The notes below the pieces were generated by a model, which worked only from the letters and a program-made list of their open reading frames with translations, did not search any database and had not been told where the DNA came from. The position numbers and the translations under genes were made by a program. This document shows positions 46,034 through 56,187 of a stretch of DNA of 64,000 nucleotides, in pieces (within the stretch, counting starts at the first letter, position 1; each line of letters opens with the position of its first letter). The DNA is from Lysinibacillus fusiformis (GTDB lineage: Bacteria; Bacillota; Bacilli; Bacillales_A; Planococcaceae), in assembly GCF_007362955.1 (NCBI RefSeq), contig NZ_CP041696.1, positions 1,550,001 to 1,614,000 on the forward strand, in the 5' to 3' direction.

Positions 46034-47200
46034 ATGACAACAAATCGAGTTACCTTCATTGACAGTATGCGTGGATTAAGTTTGTTCGGCATTTTGATGG
46101 CTAACCTGCTAATTTTCCAGTTTGGCATGTACGGCAAAGATGAGTTAAAAAGTTTATCCACATTGGATAGTGGTGCATTATATTTTGTAAAAATCTTCAT
46201 TGAAGGCTCATTTATGCCGATATTCACCATTTTATTCGGCTTTTCTCTTATTAAATTTATTGAGTCAGTTCGTAAGAAGAAAAATAAAAGTCGATGGTCA
46301 ATTCTACGTCGTGCAATTGGTTTAATTGCTATCGGCTGGCTCCATTCAACGTTTTTATGGGATGGTGATATTTTATTATCTTACGGCTGTATGACATTAT
46401 TTCTAATTCCGTTCATTAATCGAAAGCCGAAAACATTATTTATATGGTGTGGCGTATTATTTTTACTTACTACAGCTTTAACTTTTGGTCCTACTGAGGT
46501 AACCAAGAAGGAGCAGAATGAAATAGCTACCTATATTGAAAAGGCAGATGCAACTTATGCAAACGGAAGCTATCAAGACATTTATGATTTCCGCAAAAAT
46601 GTTATGCCTCCTGGATTAGACGATCCTATTTTTGTATTCATTATTTTCATTTTCGCACCTTTATTTTATGCACCATTATTTTTATTCGGCATGGCACTTG
46701 CTAAAATGCGTGCGTTTGAAAATATGCAAAAAGAACAGAAATGGTATATTTTCGGGGCAATTCTGGTTCCACTCGGTCTCGCTTGCAAAGCATTAAGCTT
46801 TTTAGAAAACAATTTTTCTAGCATGTTACTAATGGGAGGTTCACAGCTATTAGCAGTAGGCTATGTGTGCTTAGTCGCATTATTCTTCAAGACTCGACCT
46901 GTTCAGCTTCTTTCACCCGCTTTTGAAAGTGTTGGCAAGCTATCGATGACCAATTATTTAATGCAAACAATTATTTGCACGACCGTATTTTACGGATATG
47001 GGCTCGGTTTATACAGCAAATTAGGCGTGTTTGGTGGCATCGTTTTTGGGGTTGCACTCTATAGCTTGCAATGCATTTTTAGTATTACTTATTTAAAGAA
47101 ATTTAAACGTGGCCCGTTTGAAACCGCACTAAGAATTTGGACGAATTGGTCATGGAGTGGTCAAACGAAACAGAAAGGAAGTACTGTAAATGAATCGTGA
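46034..47200 (+). CDS. DUF418 membrane protein (YeiB-like)
   Basis: A 388-residue protein with about ten helices. The N-terminus FIDSMRGLSLFGILMANL and the C-terminal DUF418 block (GKLSMTNYLMQTIICTTVFYG, FKRGPFE, then a W-rich end) identify the family, which is related to acyltransferase-3-like membrane enzymes. Function is unknown. ATG follows aaggaga. It is divergent from the two-component system, and its 3' end overlaps a small ORF at 47190. Confidence 0.9.
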   Translation: MTTNRVTFIDSMRGLSLFGILMANLLIFQFGMYGKDELKSLSTLDSGALYFVKIFIEGSFMPIFTILFGFSLIKFIESVRKKKNKSRWSILRRAIGLIAIGWLHSTFLWDGDILLSYGCMTLFLIPFINRKPKTLFIWCGVLFLLTTALTFGPTEVTKKEQNEIATYIEKADATYANGSYQDIYDFRKNVMPPGLDDPIFVFIIFIFAPLFYAPLFLFGMALAKMRAFENMQKEQKWYIFGAILVPLGLACKALSFLENNFSSMLLMGGSQLLAVGYVCLVALFFKTRPVQLLSPAFESVGKLSMTNYLMQTIICTTVFYGYGLGLYSKLGVFGGIVFGVALYSLQCIFSITYLKKFKRGPFETALRIWTNWSWSGQTKQKGSTVNES

Positions 47201-47285
47201 GTCGAAAGAGGATTTCACAGATACATGGTGGTTTCTAGGAATTTGCGCAGCTGTAGGGGTCGTATGTACTATATGCGCATTCTAA
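47190..47285 (+). CDS. Small membrane protein, 31 residues
   Basis: A short frame beginning with ATG at 47190, overlapping the last eleven bases of DUF418. It has a good ribosome site (aaggaag, eight-base spacing). It encodes a charged start (MNRESKEDF), a tryptophan pair, then a single hydrophobic helix (FLGICAAVGVVCTICAF) and TAA. It looks like a genuine tail-anchored mini-protein translated by coupling to DUF418. No family recognised. Confidence 0.65.
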   Translation: MNRESKEDFTDTWWFLGICAAVGVVCTICAF

Positions 47286-47337
47286 TAGTAAGAGATTTTA
47301 TGAAAATAGTAGCTTAGCCAGTGCTTTTACACTCAAC

Positions 47338-47382
47338 AAAAGGTATTCAACAAAGTATAGTAAACTTGTTGAATACCTTTTT
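47338..47382. terminator. Bidirectional terminator
   Basis: A 16-base perfect stem aaaaggtattcaacaa / ttgttgaatacctttt lies between convergent DUF418 and amino-acid permease genes. Confidence 0.9.
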
Positions 47383-48030
47383 CTACATGTTTAATTCTAA
47401 TCGACGTGCAACTAAAGATAATAAATAGTTCACCACAAAATAGATGACTGCTACTAAAAGGAAAACAGGAATGATGTAGTTAATATTTTGCGCGTTAATA
47501 ACTTGCGCATTATGCATTAATTCTGGCAGTGCAATAACAACAGCCAATGATGTATCTTTTAATAATGAGATGAACTGACTCACAATTGGCGGCACCATAC
47601 GACGCATTCCTTGCGGCAATATAACATGCCATAACGTTTGAGTATAAGTTAATCCAGATGAACGCCCTGCCTCCATTTGCCCTTTATGAACAGAGTTCAA
47701 ACCACTTCGAATAACTTCTGCTAACATCGCTGACTCAAAAATAGTCAATGCGACTATCGCAGACCATGTAATCCCAAGTTTAATTCCAATTTCAGGTAAA
47801 GCGAAATACACGAAGAAAATGATTAATAACAACGGCAAATTTCGTATGAGCTCAACGAAAAATATTGAAATTTGTGCTAAAACGGGTATTTTAGCATAAC
47901 GAGCAATACCTAGAACCGCTCCAAGAATAAAACTAAAAACAATAGAAATCCCTGCAATTTTAAGTGTTACCCAAAAGCCTTTTAACAAAAATATTATATG
48001 ATCAGGGCTATATGCACCGATAAAATCCAT
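47383..48030 (-). CDS. Amino-acid ABC transporter permease (GlnP-like)
   Basis: A 215-residue polar amino-acid permease of the HisMQ type, about five helices. The EAA motif lies in AGRSSGLTYTQTLWHVILPQG, which contacts the ATPase. It follows its sister permease by 15 bases and is the last gene of a glnQ-H-M-P-like operon. Substrate presumably glutamine or glutamate-type acids, set by the binding protein. Confidence 0.92.
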   Translation of the reverse strand: MDFIGAYSPDHIIFLLKGFWVTLKIAGISIVFSFILGAVLGIARYAKIPVLAQISIFFVELIRNLPLLLIIFFVYFALPEIGIKLGITWSAIVALTIFESAMLAEVIRSGLNSVHKGQMEAGRSSGLTYTQTLWHVILPQGMRRMVPPIVSQFISLLKDTSLAVVIALPELMHNAQVINAQNINYIIPVFLLVAVIYFVVNYLLSLVARRLELNM

Positions 48031-48045
48031 TCATCTAACCCCCTA

Positions 48046-48699
48046 CTAATTACTCTTCGCTAAGCTTTTTTCTAAACGGTTCACACCAAAGCTTAATGGA
48101 AGGGTAATAATTAAATAGAATAGTGCTACAAAAATGTACACATCAAATGTCACAAACGTTCTCGAAGAAATTAAATCCCCTTGATACATCAATTCACCTG
48201 CAGCAACAATTGTTAGGATTGACGAGTTTTTAACCAAATTTAAAAATTGATTGCCCAATGGTGGAATAACAATTTTAATAGCTTGTGGCAAAATAATATA
48301 GCGCATTGTCTGGATATACGTTAAACCCGAAGATCTCGCCGCCTCCGTTTGTCCCTTATGCACAGACAAAACACCCGCTCGAATAGCTTCAGCAATAAAG
48401 GCAGCTGTATAGATTGTCAACGCAATTGTTCCAGCTTGAAATCCACTAAAACGAACACCTAGTACAGGCAATCCTACAAAAATAAAGAACAAAATAATTA
48501 ACAAAGGAATATTACGGAAAAATTCAACATAAATGGCGCCTATCCAGTTCAAAGGCTTAATAGGTGCAATACGAAATACAGCAATCAGTGTTCCGAGTAC
48601 AAAGCTACCAATCAACGCTAACAAACTTACAATTAATGTATTTTTAAAACCCTCAAGAAACAATTCCATATTTTCAGAAAGAATAGTAAAATCCAGCAT
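48046..48699 (-). CDS. Amino-acid ABC transporter permease (GlnM-like)
   Basis: A 217-residue permease with the same architecture: RNIPLLIILFFIFVGLP after the second helix, and the EAA loop AARSSGLTYIQTMRYIILPQA. Together with the next gene it forms the heterodimeric pore. A 240-base gap with two hairpins separates it from the binding-protein gene upstream, consistent with differential expression. The start is the ATG at 48699 after ggagtgaaa. Confidence 0.92.
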   Translation of the reverse strand: MLDFTILSENMELFLEGFKNTLIVSLLALIGSFVLGTLIAVFRIAPIKPLNWIGAIYVEFFRNIPLLIILFFIFVGLPVLGVRFSGFQAGTIALTIYTAAFIAEAIRAGVLSVHKGQTEAARSSGLTYIQTMRYIILPQAIKIVIPPLGNQFLNLVKNSSILTIVAAGELMYQGDLISSRTFVTFDVYIFVALFYLIITLPLSFGVNRLEKSLAKSN

Positions 48700-48791
48700 T
48701 TCATTTTCACTCCAATCAAATACGCCCCGGTATTTACGTTTTCACCTCGAATGGTTTCTGCTTCAAAATTCATAACGTCGTCCTGAGGTTT

Positions 48792-48908
48792 TAACTTTAT
48801 TCAAAGGGCGTAGGAACACCCACTGAATAAAGTTAAATAATCACATTAAAACGAGCAGCCACCCTCTAAAGAACATCACATTCATGAGGATTCATATGAC
48901 TGCTCGTT
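48792..48908 (-). other. Two mRNA hairpins between binding-protein and permease genes
   Basis: On the minus strand the first hairpin pairs aacgagcag with ctgctcgtt (48908-48900 / 48858-48850) followed by tttt. The second is a perfect 12-base stem taactttattca / tgaataaagtta (48835-48824 / 48803-48792). Such elements commonly give more binding protein than permease from one operon, by RNA stability or partial termination. Confidence 0.7.
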
Positions 48909-48939
48909 ACATTTAATAAACTATTTTTACTTTTCTAGA

Positions 48940-49761
48940 TTAGTAGTTAATCCATTTGCTGTAGATTTCATCATACTTGCCATTAGATTTTAATTCTGCA
49001 AGCGCATCATTTACAGCTTTCACTAAGTCTTCATTACCCTTTTTCATTGCAATGCCGTAAGGCTCATCAGTGAAGTTACCACCAACTAATTCAAAGCTAT
49101 TATCTTCCGATGCCATACCATATAAAATTGAGTTATCAGTTGTCAATGCATCACCTTGACCAGCTTTTAATGCTGTAAATGCCTCTGCGTAGTTTTCAAA
49201 TTCTAAAACTTGTGCTTTCGGAGCATGTTCACGAATATTAATTGCAGAAGTTGAACCTTTAACTGCGATTACCTTTGATTTGTCTGTTAAATCTTCAATA
49301 CTTTTAATTTTGCTTCCTTTTTTAACCAACAGAGATTGTCCAGCTTCAAAATAAATCTCTGAGAAATCGACTTCTTTACGGCGATCTTCTGTAATCGTCA
49401 TCGTAGCGATAATGCCATCAATTTCGCCATTGTTTAACATAGGTATACGTGTTTTAGATGTCACTTCTTTCCATTCAGCTTTTGTCTCATCACCAAGGAT
49501 AATTTTTGTAATTTCTTTTGCGATATCTACATCAAAACCTTCAATTTCACCCGTGCCCGGATTTTTTAAACCGAATAACTTTGTATCGTTTTTAACGCCC
49601 CATACAATTTTGTCATTTGCTTTTATTGTTTCTAACGCTGATTTCGAACCCGCAGATTCTTTGTCTGATGATTTCTTATCATCTCCACCGCAGGCAGCTA
49701 GTACGAATACTGATAAAGCAGACAATAACATGAACATTAATAGTTTTTTATTTTTAAACAT
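48940..49761 (-). CDS. Amino-acid-binding lipoprotein (GlnH-like)
   Basis: A 273-residue secreted lipoprotein. The signal peptide ends in the lipobox VLAACGG (cysteine near residue 23), followed by a charged linker and a class III periplasmic-binding fold (GFDVDIAKEI, DGIIATMTITEDRR). The EDRR motif contacts the ligand's carboxylate in glutamate/glutamine binding proteins. Expressed with the ATPase (gap 28 bases). It captures the amino acid outside the membrane. Confidence 0.94.
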   Translation of the reverse strand: MFKNKKLLMFMLLSALSVFVLAACGGDDKKSSDKESAGSKSALETIKANDKIVWGVKNDTKLFGLKNPGTGEIEGFDVDIAKEITKIILGDETKAEWKEVTSKTRIPMLNNGEIDGIIATMTITEDRRKEVDFSEIYFEAGQSLLVKKGSKIKSIEDLTDKSKVIAVKGSTSAINIREHAPKAQVLEFENYAEAFTALKAGQGDALTTDNSILYGMASEDNSFELVGGNFTDEPYGIAMKKGNEDLVKAVNDALAELKSNGKYDEIYSKWINY

Positions 49762-49789
49762 AAAAATCTCCCCTATCTTTCTTTGAAAA

Positions 49790-50518
49790 TTAATGATTGA
49801 AAATCCTACTCAAGAATAACTTAGCGCGTTCTTCTTTAGGCGCACTAAAGAATTCATTCGGATCAGCATCCTCTAAAATTTGACCTTTATCGATAAAAAT
49901 CACTCGATCGGCCACTTCTCGCGCAAACCCCATTTCATGTGTTACAACGACCATCGACATACCCTCTCGCGCAAGCGCTTTCATAACATCCAATACCTCA
50001 CCTATCATTTCTGGATCAAGCGCAGATGTCGGTTCATCGAATAGCATAATTTCCGGTCCCATTGCTAAGCCTCGCGCAATAGCTACACGTTGCTGTTGTC
50101 CACCCGATAATTGTGACGGGAATGAATTTGCCTTATCAGGAATCCCTACCTTTTCCAAATAATATAATGCGGTTTTCTTTGCCTCTTCCTCCGATTTTCC
50201 CAAAACTTTCATAGGAGCCAGCATAATATTTTGTAATACCGTTTTATGAGGATACAAATAGAAATGTTGGAACACCATACCGATATTTTTGCGCAAATCA
50301 TTAATATCCGTATTTTTGCTATTAATCTCTATTCCATTTACTTCTAACAGCCCATCAGTTATTGTTTCTAAACGGTTGATACAACGTAATAAAGTACTCT
50401 TTCCCGAACCGGAAGGACCAATAATTACAACTACCTCGCCCTTTTGAATTGTTAAATTAATATCCTTTAACACATGAAAATCACCATAATGCTTGTTTAC
50501 ACGTTGAAATTGAATCAC
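49790..50518 (-). CDS. Amino-acid ABC transporter ATPase (GlnQ-like)
   Basis: A 242-residue ATPase in the usual length range of polar amino-acid transporters. Walker [15 protein letters not shown]-loop [13 protein letters not shown], signature [16 protein letters not shown], Walker [12 protein letters not shown] and H-loop VTHEMGF are intact. I start at the GTG 50518, nine bases after aagggg; the open frame extends 12 codons more. It is the first gene of the operon. The 51-bp region before it has an AT-rich promoter zone. Confidence 0.94.
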   Translation of the reverse strand: MIQFQRVNKHYGDFHVLKDINLTIQKGEVVVIIGPSGSGKSTLLRCINRLETITDGLLEVNGIEINSKNTDINDLRKNIGMVFQHFYLYPHKTVLQNIMLAPMKVLGKSEEEAKKTALYYLEKVGIPDKANSFPSQLSGGQQQRVAIARGLAMGPEIMLFDEPTSALDPEMIGEVLDVMKALAREGMSMVVVTHEMGFAREVADRVIFIDKGQILEDADPNEFFSAPKEERAKLFLSRIFNH

Positions 50519-50554
50519 ACTATCTAACCCCTTACTCCAAAATGCATATTTCAC

Positions 50555-51242
50555 TCATAAAAACTGTTATAATCAAAATTAAGAACAACTTCCTTTTAAC
50601 TATAACCTCAATTATCTACAAATTGCAACGTTATTTTCAGAAAAAAGAAATACATGCATTTCCGAAGATTTTTTATACATTTTAAAGAATATAATAAAAA
50701 AACAACTCTATGAACATGATGTTCATTATTATAAAACTATGAAATTTATATTGTAATATATGTGAAACATCTGATATACAACAACAAAATCAATAATGTA
50801 TAGTTATTTATTTTTTGAATATAAATAATACAAAAACAAATTTATGAAGCACCATTTAAAATAATAGCATCTATTTTACTTGTTATTTTATTATTTCAAT
50901 ATAATTAAATGAATCTAAAAATGGAACTGATTTATTGTAAATGCATCATTCAACTTCTAATCACAATTTGACTACTTGTTTTGTAGCTCCTGATATTCCA
51001 GTAAGGTTATCATACTGTCAGAAAGCGACAAGATTCCCCATAAATATATTAGAAAAATACTTGAATATGAGTTGTAGAAAATCCCTTCCCTCGCCTAGCT
51101 CCTGCCTTCGTATGCATAGCTGACTCCCCTAATTTCTAGTAGTGAATAGACTGTTACAATCCACGCAGGCGTTAAATCTTTCTTCACTTCAACTCCCTGT
51201 TATATAATCATTGTAAACAATGCACAATTAGGAGGCATTTCA
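50555..51242. other. AT-rich gap without convincing genes
   Basis: About 690 bases. The left half is very AT-rich. A 60-codon frame at 50941-51123 has no ribosome site and an improbable composition. The only clear signal is the taggagg ribosome site of the next gene. Confidence 0.5.
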
Positions 51243-51797
51243 TTGATACAACGGATTTTAATCACAGGCTATAAACCACACGAACTCGGTATTTTCAATG
51301 ATAAACATCCCGGTATCCCCATTATAAAAAAAGCATTGGACAACCGTTTACGCCTACTAATCGATGGGGGATTGGAATGGATCATTATTAGTGGCCAACA
51401 GGGTGTAGAAACGTGGAGCGCAGAGGTTGTCCTCACGTTAAAGAAAGAATTCCCCGAATTAAAACTTGCCGTGATCACACCATTTTTAGAACAGGAGAAA
51501 AATTGGCAGGATATTAAAAAAGAAAAATATTTGTCAATAGTAAGTCAAGCAGACTTTGTAACGAGTGTTACTAAAAAGCCGTATGAGGCGCCATGGCAAT
51601 TTATTGAGAAGGATAAATTTATTATTCAAAACACAGATGGACTACTTCTTGTCTATGATGAAGAAAACGAAGGCTCGCCGAAATATATGAAGAGACTAGC
51701 AGAAAAATATATGAAAACTAACGAGTACACCCTTTTAATGATTAATGCGTATGACTTACAAGTAATCGCAGAAGAAATACAACAGCAGGACTGGTAA
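51243..51797 (+). CDS. ypsA: YpsA/DUF1273 SLOG-domain protein
   Basis: A 184-residue protein of the SLOG (SMF/LOG) superfamily. ILITGYKPHELGIF at the start, WIIISGQQGVETWSAEVVL (nucleotide-loop glycines) and the end TDGLLLVYDEENEGSPKYM are YpsA features. SLOG proteins bind nucleotides or derivatives, and YpsA is linked to stress and cell division in Bacillus. The start is TTG 51243, seven bases after aggagg. The gpsB gene found next to ypsA in B. subtilis is not here. Confidence 0.86.
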   Translation: MIQRILITGYKPHELGIFNDKHPGIPIIKKALDNRLRLLIDGGLEWIIISGQQGVETWSAEVVLTLKKEFPELKLAVITPFLEQEKNWQDIKKEKYLSIVSQADFVTSVTKKPYEAPWQFIEKDKFIIQNTDGLLLVYDEENEGSPKYMKRLAEKYMKTNEYTLLMINAYDLQVIAEEIQQQDW

Positions 51798-51882
51798 ATA
51801 AATATTGATATAATTTTCTGACAATTATATACTGGAATAAATAGTGTTTGACGTCATTAAACTTGAAAGGAGCTGTTGACAT

Positions 51883-52197
51883 TTGAATAGAAAAATTGAA
51901 ATGATTCTTGAGCCCTCACCTGTGAATGTCTCACATGATACGTACCGTCGAGAGTGCCAGTATACGCGGGGGATTCATATTGAAGAACAAGAGTTCAAAG
52001 CCATTTTAGCTACAATGTGCCACGATTCACGCTTGTATTTTGATTTCCATAATCCTCGAAAAGCGATTAAACAAGGAACATATTTAAATGGACACTCCGG
52101 TCTAGCACGCAATATTTTTGATTACTATAAAACAACATACGACGTTGAAATTGTAGAGCTCATGAATGGCAAGGATTTTTATGTGAAAATCATCTAA
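51883..52197 (+). CDS. Small protein of unknown function, 104 residues
   Basis: A soluble basic protein beginning at TTG 51883 after aaaggag (ten-base spacing). Visible stretches: ILEPSPVNVSHDTYRREC, FKAILATMCHDSRLYFDFH and NPRKAIKQGTYLNGHSG. There is no membrane helix. I do not recognise the family. It follows the YpsA gene by 85 bases on the same strand and shares its terminator at 52197, so it may be co-transcribed. Confidence 0.72.
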   Translation: MNRKIEMILEPSPVNVSHDTYRRECQYTRGIHIEEQEFKAILATMCHDSRLYFDFHNPRKAIKQGTYLNGHSGLARNIFDYYKTTYDVEIVELMNGKDFYVKII

Positions 52198-52244
52198 AAA
52201 GCGACGTAGACTCGATGATATTTCATCATGTCTACGTCGCTTTT
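52197..52244. terminator. Strong bidirectional terminator
   Basis: A 15-base stem aaaagcgacgtagac / gtctacgtcgctttt begins within the previous gene's stop codon. Its other face ends the chemoreceptor transcript about 90 bases away. Confidence 0.92.
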
Positions 52245-52334
52245 AAAATGTAACCTCATAACCAATAATAACCCAAGACCTTAGCAAGCGAAAACATATG
52301 TCGTTGACAAATGCAAAACTTCGAACATGCGTTT

Positions 52335-54044
52335 TTATACTTTGAACATATTCGTTTTTTCTTGTAGATCTTCCGCCATTTTAGAAAGTGCCGCTGTAGA
52401 TGCAGTAATTTCCTGCATAGAGGCTAACTGTTCTTCTGTAGCCGCTGAAATAGTTTGTGTCCCTTCTGCGGAGCTTTGGGCAATTCCATCAATTTGTTCC
52501 ATTGATTTGGACATTTGATCAGCTCCTGCAACCATCTGTTGTACTGAAGAAGACACTTCTTGAATTTGGACAGATACCTCGTTAATGGCATGTTGAATTT
52601 TTTCAAAGGATGCACCGGCAATATTCACATTGTTAATACCTGTTTCCACTTCTTTCGTTGTGAACTGCATGGAGTCTACTGCTCTATTCGTTTCCGCTTG
52701 AATTCCTGTTATTAGCTCAGAAATTTTCTGTGCCGACGAAGACGACTCTTCGGCCAATTTTCGTACTTCTTCCGAAACAACTGCAAAGCCTTTTCCGTGT
52801 TCTCCTGCTCTTGCCGCTTCAATCGCTGCATTTAATGCCAAAAGGTTGGTTTGTGCTGCAATACCCGTAATGACTTCAACGATTTGTCCAATCTCACCCG
52901 ATCGCTGACCTAAACCACTAATTACATCACCTAGACTACCTATAGATGCTTGAATCGAGTTCATTTGTTGAACAGCGGTTTTAATAATGTTATTCCCATC
53001 CACTGAAAGTTGTTCTGCATGTGTAGCAGTTTCCGAAACGTTAGTAGCGTTTCTAGCTATTGTTTGGACATCTTGTACCATATGATTCACAACATCTGAT
53101 GATTCTATAATTGTTCTTACTTGGTCGTCCGAACCGCTTGCCACTTCTAACGTAATAGACGCAATATGTTCACTTGCCTCATTCGTTTGTTCCGCACTTG
53201 CTGAAAGCTCAGCCGAGAATGCCGCCATCTGATCAGAAGTTTCTTTCACCTGACCAATTAGATCTCGTAATTGAGCAATCATATGGCTAAAGGAAGACGT
53301 TAAGACCCCTAGCTCATCCTTTGAATCATAGTCAACAGTAAAATTCAATTCCCCAGCTTCTGCTCGTTGAACGGCAAATTTTAATTTTTCAATTGGAGAA
53401 ATTAGATATTTTCGTACACCTATAAATCCGATAGCAACAAACAAAATTCCTAATACAATTGAAACGATTAAAGAGGTTGTGATTCCTTTGCTTGCTTCGG
53501 CTTTACTTTCCATATTCAAAGCACTTGCATTTTTTTTATTCAAATCCGTCAACGCTACACCTTTTTCATTAATTTGGTCTAACACAGGTTCGGCATTCGC
53601 ATGAAAGAGGTTTATCGCTTCCTCATTCTTATTGGCAAGACTTAGTTGAAAAACTTGCTCCATGCTTGCTTTAAAAGCTGGATATAGCTGATCTAGTTCA
53701 AGTATTAATGCATCCTCATCCGATTTCAAATTAGCTGCTTTTAGTATTTGAAGATTCTTTTCATTATCTTTAAAAGCATTCATCACTTCATCATTAATTT
53801 GTGTAATAGTTGCATCATCTATAAACATAAAAGAACGATACATATTTGAAACAATAATGCGGTTATTAAGTCTATAGTCAGACAAAACGATACTTGGTTC
53901 TAGCCGATTTTCAAAAATATTCTCAGAATTTTTCTCCAGCGATTTCATTGTGATATATCCATTCACTTGGATAATACCAACTGTTAAAATAGCTATACAC
54001 ATTAATAGGACTAACTTTTTAAATATAGATAGATTGCGTAACAT
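52335..54044 (-). CDS. Methyl-accepting chemotaxis protein, copy 1
   Basis: A 569-residue transmembrane chemoreceptor: helix 1 (residues 10-32), a four-helix-bundle ligand domain outside (about 35-185), helix 2 (about 190-212, [10 protein letters not shown] at its end), HAMP (about 213-265, [17 protein letters not shown]), then the signalling coiled coil with the hairpin tip [20 protein letters not shown]. It is the downstream member of a tandem pair; the C-terminal half is nearly identical to copy 2 while the sensor domains diverge more. Confidence 0.95.
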   Translation of the reverse strand: MLRNLSIFKKLVLLMCIAILTVGIIQVNGYITMKSLEKNSENIFENRLEPSIVLSDYRLNNRIIVSNMYRSFMFIDDATITQINDEVMNAFKDNEKNLQILKAANLKSDEDALILELDQLYPAFKASMEQVFQLSLANKNEEAINLFHANAEPVLDQINEKGVALTDLNKKNASALNMESKAEASKGITTSLIVSIVLGILFVAIGFIGVRKYLISPIEKLKFAVQRAEAGELNFTVDYDSKDELGVLTSSFSHMIAQLRDLIGQVKETSDQMAAFSAELSASAEQTNEASEHIASITLEVASGSDDQVRTIIESSDVVNHMVQDVQTIARNATNVSETATHAEQLSVDGNNIIKTAVQQMNSIQASIGSLGDVISGLGQRSGEIGQIVEVITGIAAQTNLLALNAAIEAARAGEHGKGFAVVSEEVRKLAEESSSSAQKISELITGIQAETNRAVDSMQFTTKEVETGINNVNIAGASFEKIQHAINEVSVQIQEVSSSVQQMVAGADQMSKSMEQIDGIAQSSAEGTQTISAATEEQLASMQEITASTAALSKMAEDLQEKTNMFKV

Positions 54045-54222
54045 GGTTTATTCTCCTTTTTGAATTCAGTTATTTGTAATACTTTTCTAATGAAAGACAA
54101 TGAATCAAACTTTATCCAAGATGTGTATATATGTATGATTATGTACTTCATAGCAACATGGAGTTTGCCCCGCTAAAATCCTATGTCTTTCTTAAATCCA
54201 TCCTTCATTCATTTAAGCACAC

Positions 54223-54320
54223 AGGGCAACCCGCATATGCAGCTCCAAATTTACAGGCGTGAGATGTCAAGGCAATAAAACCATTGGAGAGGCTTGTCAC
54301 GGATTTTACTCACTTGCCCT
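54223..54320 (-). ncRNA. Candidate structured leader RNA before a chemoreceptor gene
   Basis: On the minus strand agggcaa (54320-54314) pairs perfectly with ttgccct (54229-54223). Inside, gtgag/ctcac, a taaaatcc/ggtttta stem with one bulge, and a possible pseudoknot ctccaa/ttggag can form. It lies 180 bases before the copy 1 chemoreceptor start. The closing helix and the cgggttgcc end recall c-di-GMP-I (GEMM) riboswitches, but the diagnostic GACGCAAAGCC core is not present, so I only call it a structured element. Confidence 0.4.
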
Positions 54321-54359
54321 TTGGTCAAATAATAATAACCGTGTTCACACAAAATTAAA

Positions 54360-54394
54360 CAGCCAGTCCCTGATACAACACTGTGAACTGGCTG
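54360..54394 (-). terminator. Intrinsic terminator of chemoreceptor copy 2
   Basis: The stem cagccagt / actggctg followed on the minus strand by tttaatttt, about 80 bases beyond the copy 2 stop codon. Confidence 0.75.
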
Positions 54395-54474
54395 TACAAT
54401 AAGTTGTTTCTTACTGTCTCAAAAAAGACAATCAGTGCCCATTAACCTGCGTTTCTTTTTTCTCTTTTAATCTT

Positions 54475-56187
54475 TTATACTATGAACTTATTCGTTTTTA
54501 CTTGCAGATCTTCCGCCATATCAGAAAGTGCCGAAGTAGATGCCGCAATTTCCTCCATTGAGGCTAACTGTTCTTCTGTAGCCGATGAAATATTTTGTGT
54601 CCCTTGTGCAGAGCTTTGAGCAATTCCATTGATTTGATCCATGGATTTGGACATTTGATCCGCTCCAGCAACCATCTGTTGTACAGAAGAAGCCACTTCT
54701 TGAATTTGAACAGATACTTCATTAATGGCATGTTGAATCTTTTCAAAGGATGCACCTGCGATATTCACATTATTAATACCCGTCTCCACTTCTTTCGTTG
54801 TGAACTGCATGGAGTCTACAGCTCTATTCGTTTCCGCTTGAATTCCTGTAATTAGCCCTGATATCCTTTGTGCCGACACAGATGATTCTTCGGCTAATTT
54901 TCGCACTTCTTCCGAAACGACCGCAAATCCTTTTCCGTGCTCCCCTGCTCTTGCCGCTTCAATCGCTGCATTTAACGCCAGTAAATTGGTTTGCGCTGCA
55001 ATACCTGTAATGACTTCAACGATTTGTCCAATCTCAGCTGAACGCTCACCTAAACCACCAATTACTTCACCTAGACTACCAATAGATGTTTGAATCGAGT
55101 TCATTTGTTGAACAGCTGTTTTAATAATATCATTTCCATCTACTGAAAGTTGTTCTGCTTGTGTAGCAGCCTCTGAAACATTGGTAGAATTTCTAACTAT
55201 TGTTTGGACATCTTGTACCATATGACTTACAACATCTGATGTTTCTATAATTGTTCTCGCTTGATCGTCCGAGCCGCTTGCCACTTCTAACGTAATAGAC
55301 GCAATATGTTCACTTGCCTCATTCGTTTGTTCCGCACTTGCCGAAAGTTCTCCCAAAAATACTACCATTTGATTGGAAGACTCTTTCACCTGACCAATTA
55401 GATCTCGTAATTGAGCAATCATATTGTTAAAGGAAGACGTTAAGACCCCTAGTTCATCCTTTGAATCATAGTCAACAGTAAAATTCAATTTGCCAGTTTC
55501 TGCTCGCTGAACAGCAAGTTTTAATTTTTCAATTGGAGAAATCAGGTATTTTCGCACGCCTATAAATCCGATTGCAACAAGCAGTAACCCTAATACAATT
55601 GAAATGATTAAAGAGGTTGTAATTCCTTTGCTTGCTTTAGCTTTGCTTTCCATATTCAAATTACTTGCATATTTTTGATTCAATTCTATCAACATATTAC
55701 CTTTTGAAATAATTTCGTCTAACACAGGCTTGGCATCTGTATGAAAGAGCGTTACTGCTTCCTCATTCTTATTGACAAGACTTAATTGTAAGACTTCCTC
55801 TACACTTGCTTCAAAACTTGGATATAGCTCAATAATATCACTTATTATTGCAGCCTCATCGGATTTCAAATTAGCTGCTTTTAGTGTTTGAAGATGCTCT
55901 TCATTTTCTTTGAAAATAGACGTTATCTTATTTCGAATTTCTGAAGCGGCTGCCTCATCATTTTCAACCATCATAGAATAATACGTATTTGAAACAATAT
56001 CTCGGTTATTAGTTCTATAGTCAGCCAAAATGATAAATGGTTCTAAACGGTCTTTAAAAACAAGCTCTGTATTATTCTCCAGAGATTTCATTGTCATAAG
56101 TCCATTCACTAGGATAATAACAACTGTTAAAATAGATACACACATTAGTAGGACTAATTTTTTAAATAATGATAGATTGCGTAGCAT
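54475..56187 (-). CDS. Methyl-accepting chemotaxis protein, copy 2
   Basis: A 570-residue receptor with the same layout as copy 1: helix 1, four-helix-bundle sensor, helix 2 ([10 protein letters not shown]), HAMP, signalling domain and C-terminal end. Differences concentrate in the sensor (for example [14 protein letters not shown] against [15 protein letters not shown]). The promoter-proximal DNA is also shared with copy 1 (ctctcattag, aactgaattcaaaaagg). It therefore arose by tandem duplication. Ligand unknown. Confidence 0.95.
   Translation of the reverse strand: MLRNLSLFKKLVLLMCVSILTVVIILVNGLMTMKSLENNTELVFKDRLEPFIILADYRTNNRDIVSNTYYSMMVENDEAAASEIRNKITSIFKENEEHLQTLKAANLKSDEAAIISDIIELYPSFEASVEEVLQLSLVNKNEEAVTLFHTDAKPVLDEIISKGNMLIELNQKYASNLNMESKAKASKGITTSLIISIVLGLLLVAIGFIGVRKYLISPIEKLKLAVQRAETGKLNFTVDYDSKDELGVLTSSFNNMIAQLRDLIGQVKESSNQMVVFLGELSASAEQTNEASEHIASITLEVASGSDDQARTIIETSDVVSHMVQDVQTIVRNSTNVSEAATQAEQLSVDGNDIIKTAVQQMNSIQTSIGSLGEVIGGLGERSAEIGQIVEVITGIAAQTNLLALNAAIEAARAGEHGKGFAVVSEEVRKLAEESSVSAQRISGLITGIQAETNRAVDSMQFTTKEVETGINNVNIAGASFEKIQHAINEVSVQIQEVASSVQQMVAGADQMSKSMDQINGIAQSSAQGTQNISSATEEQLASMEEIAASTSALSDMAEDLQVKTNKFIV

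Noticed and set aside
50941..51123. 60-codon open frame
   Set aside because: No ribosome site, no neighbours in the same unit, and a composition unlike a protein.
54223..54320. Confident call as a c-di-GMP-I riboswitch
   Set aside because: The conserved GACGCAAAGCC core and GNRA hairpin could not be found, so it is kept only as a candidate structured RNA.
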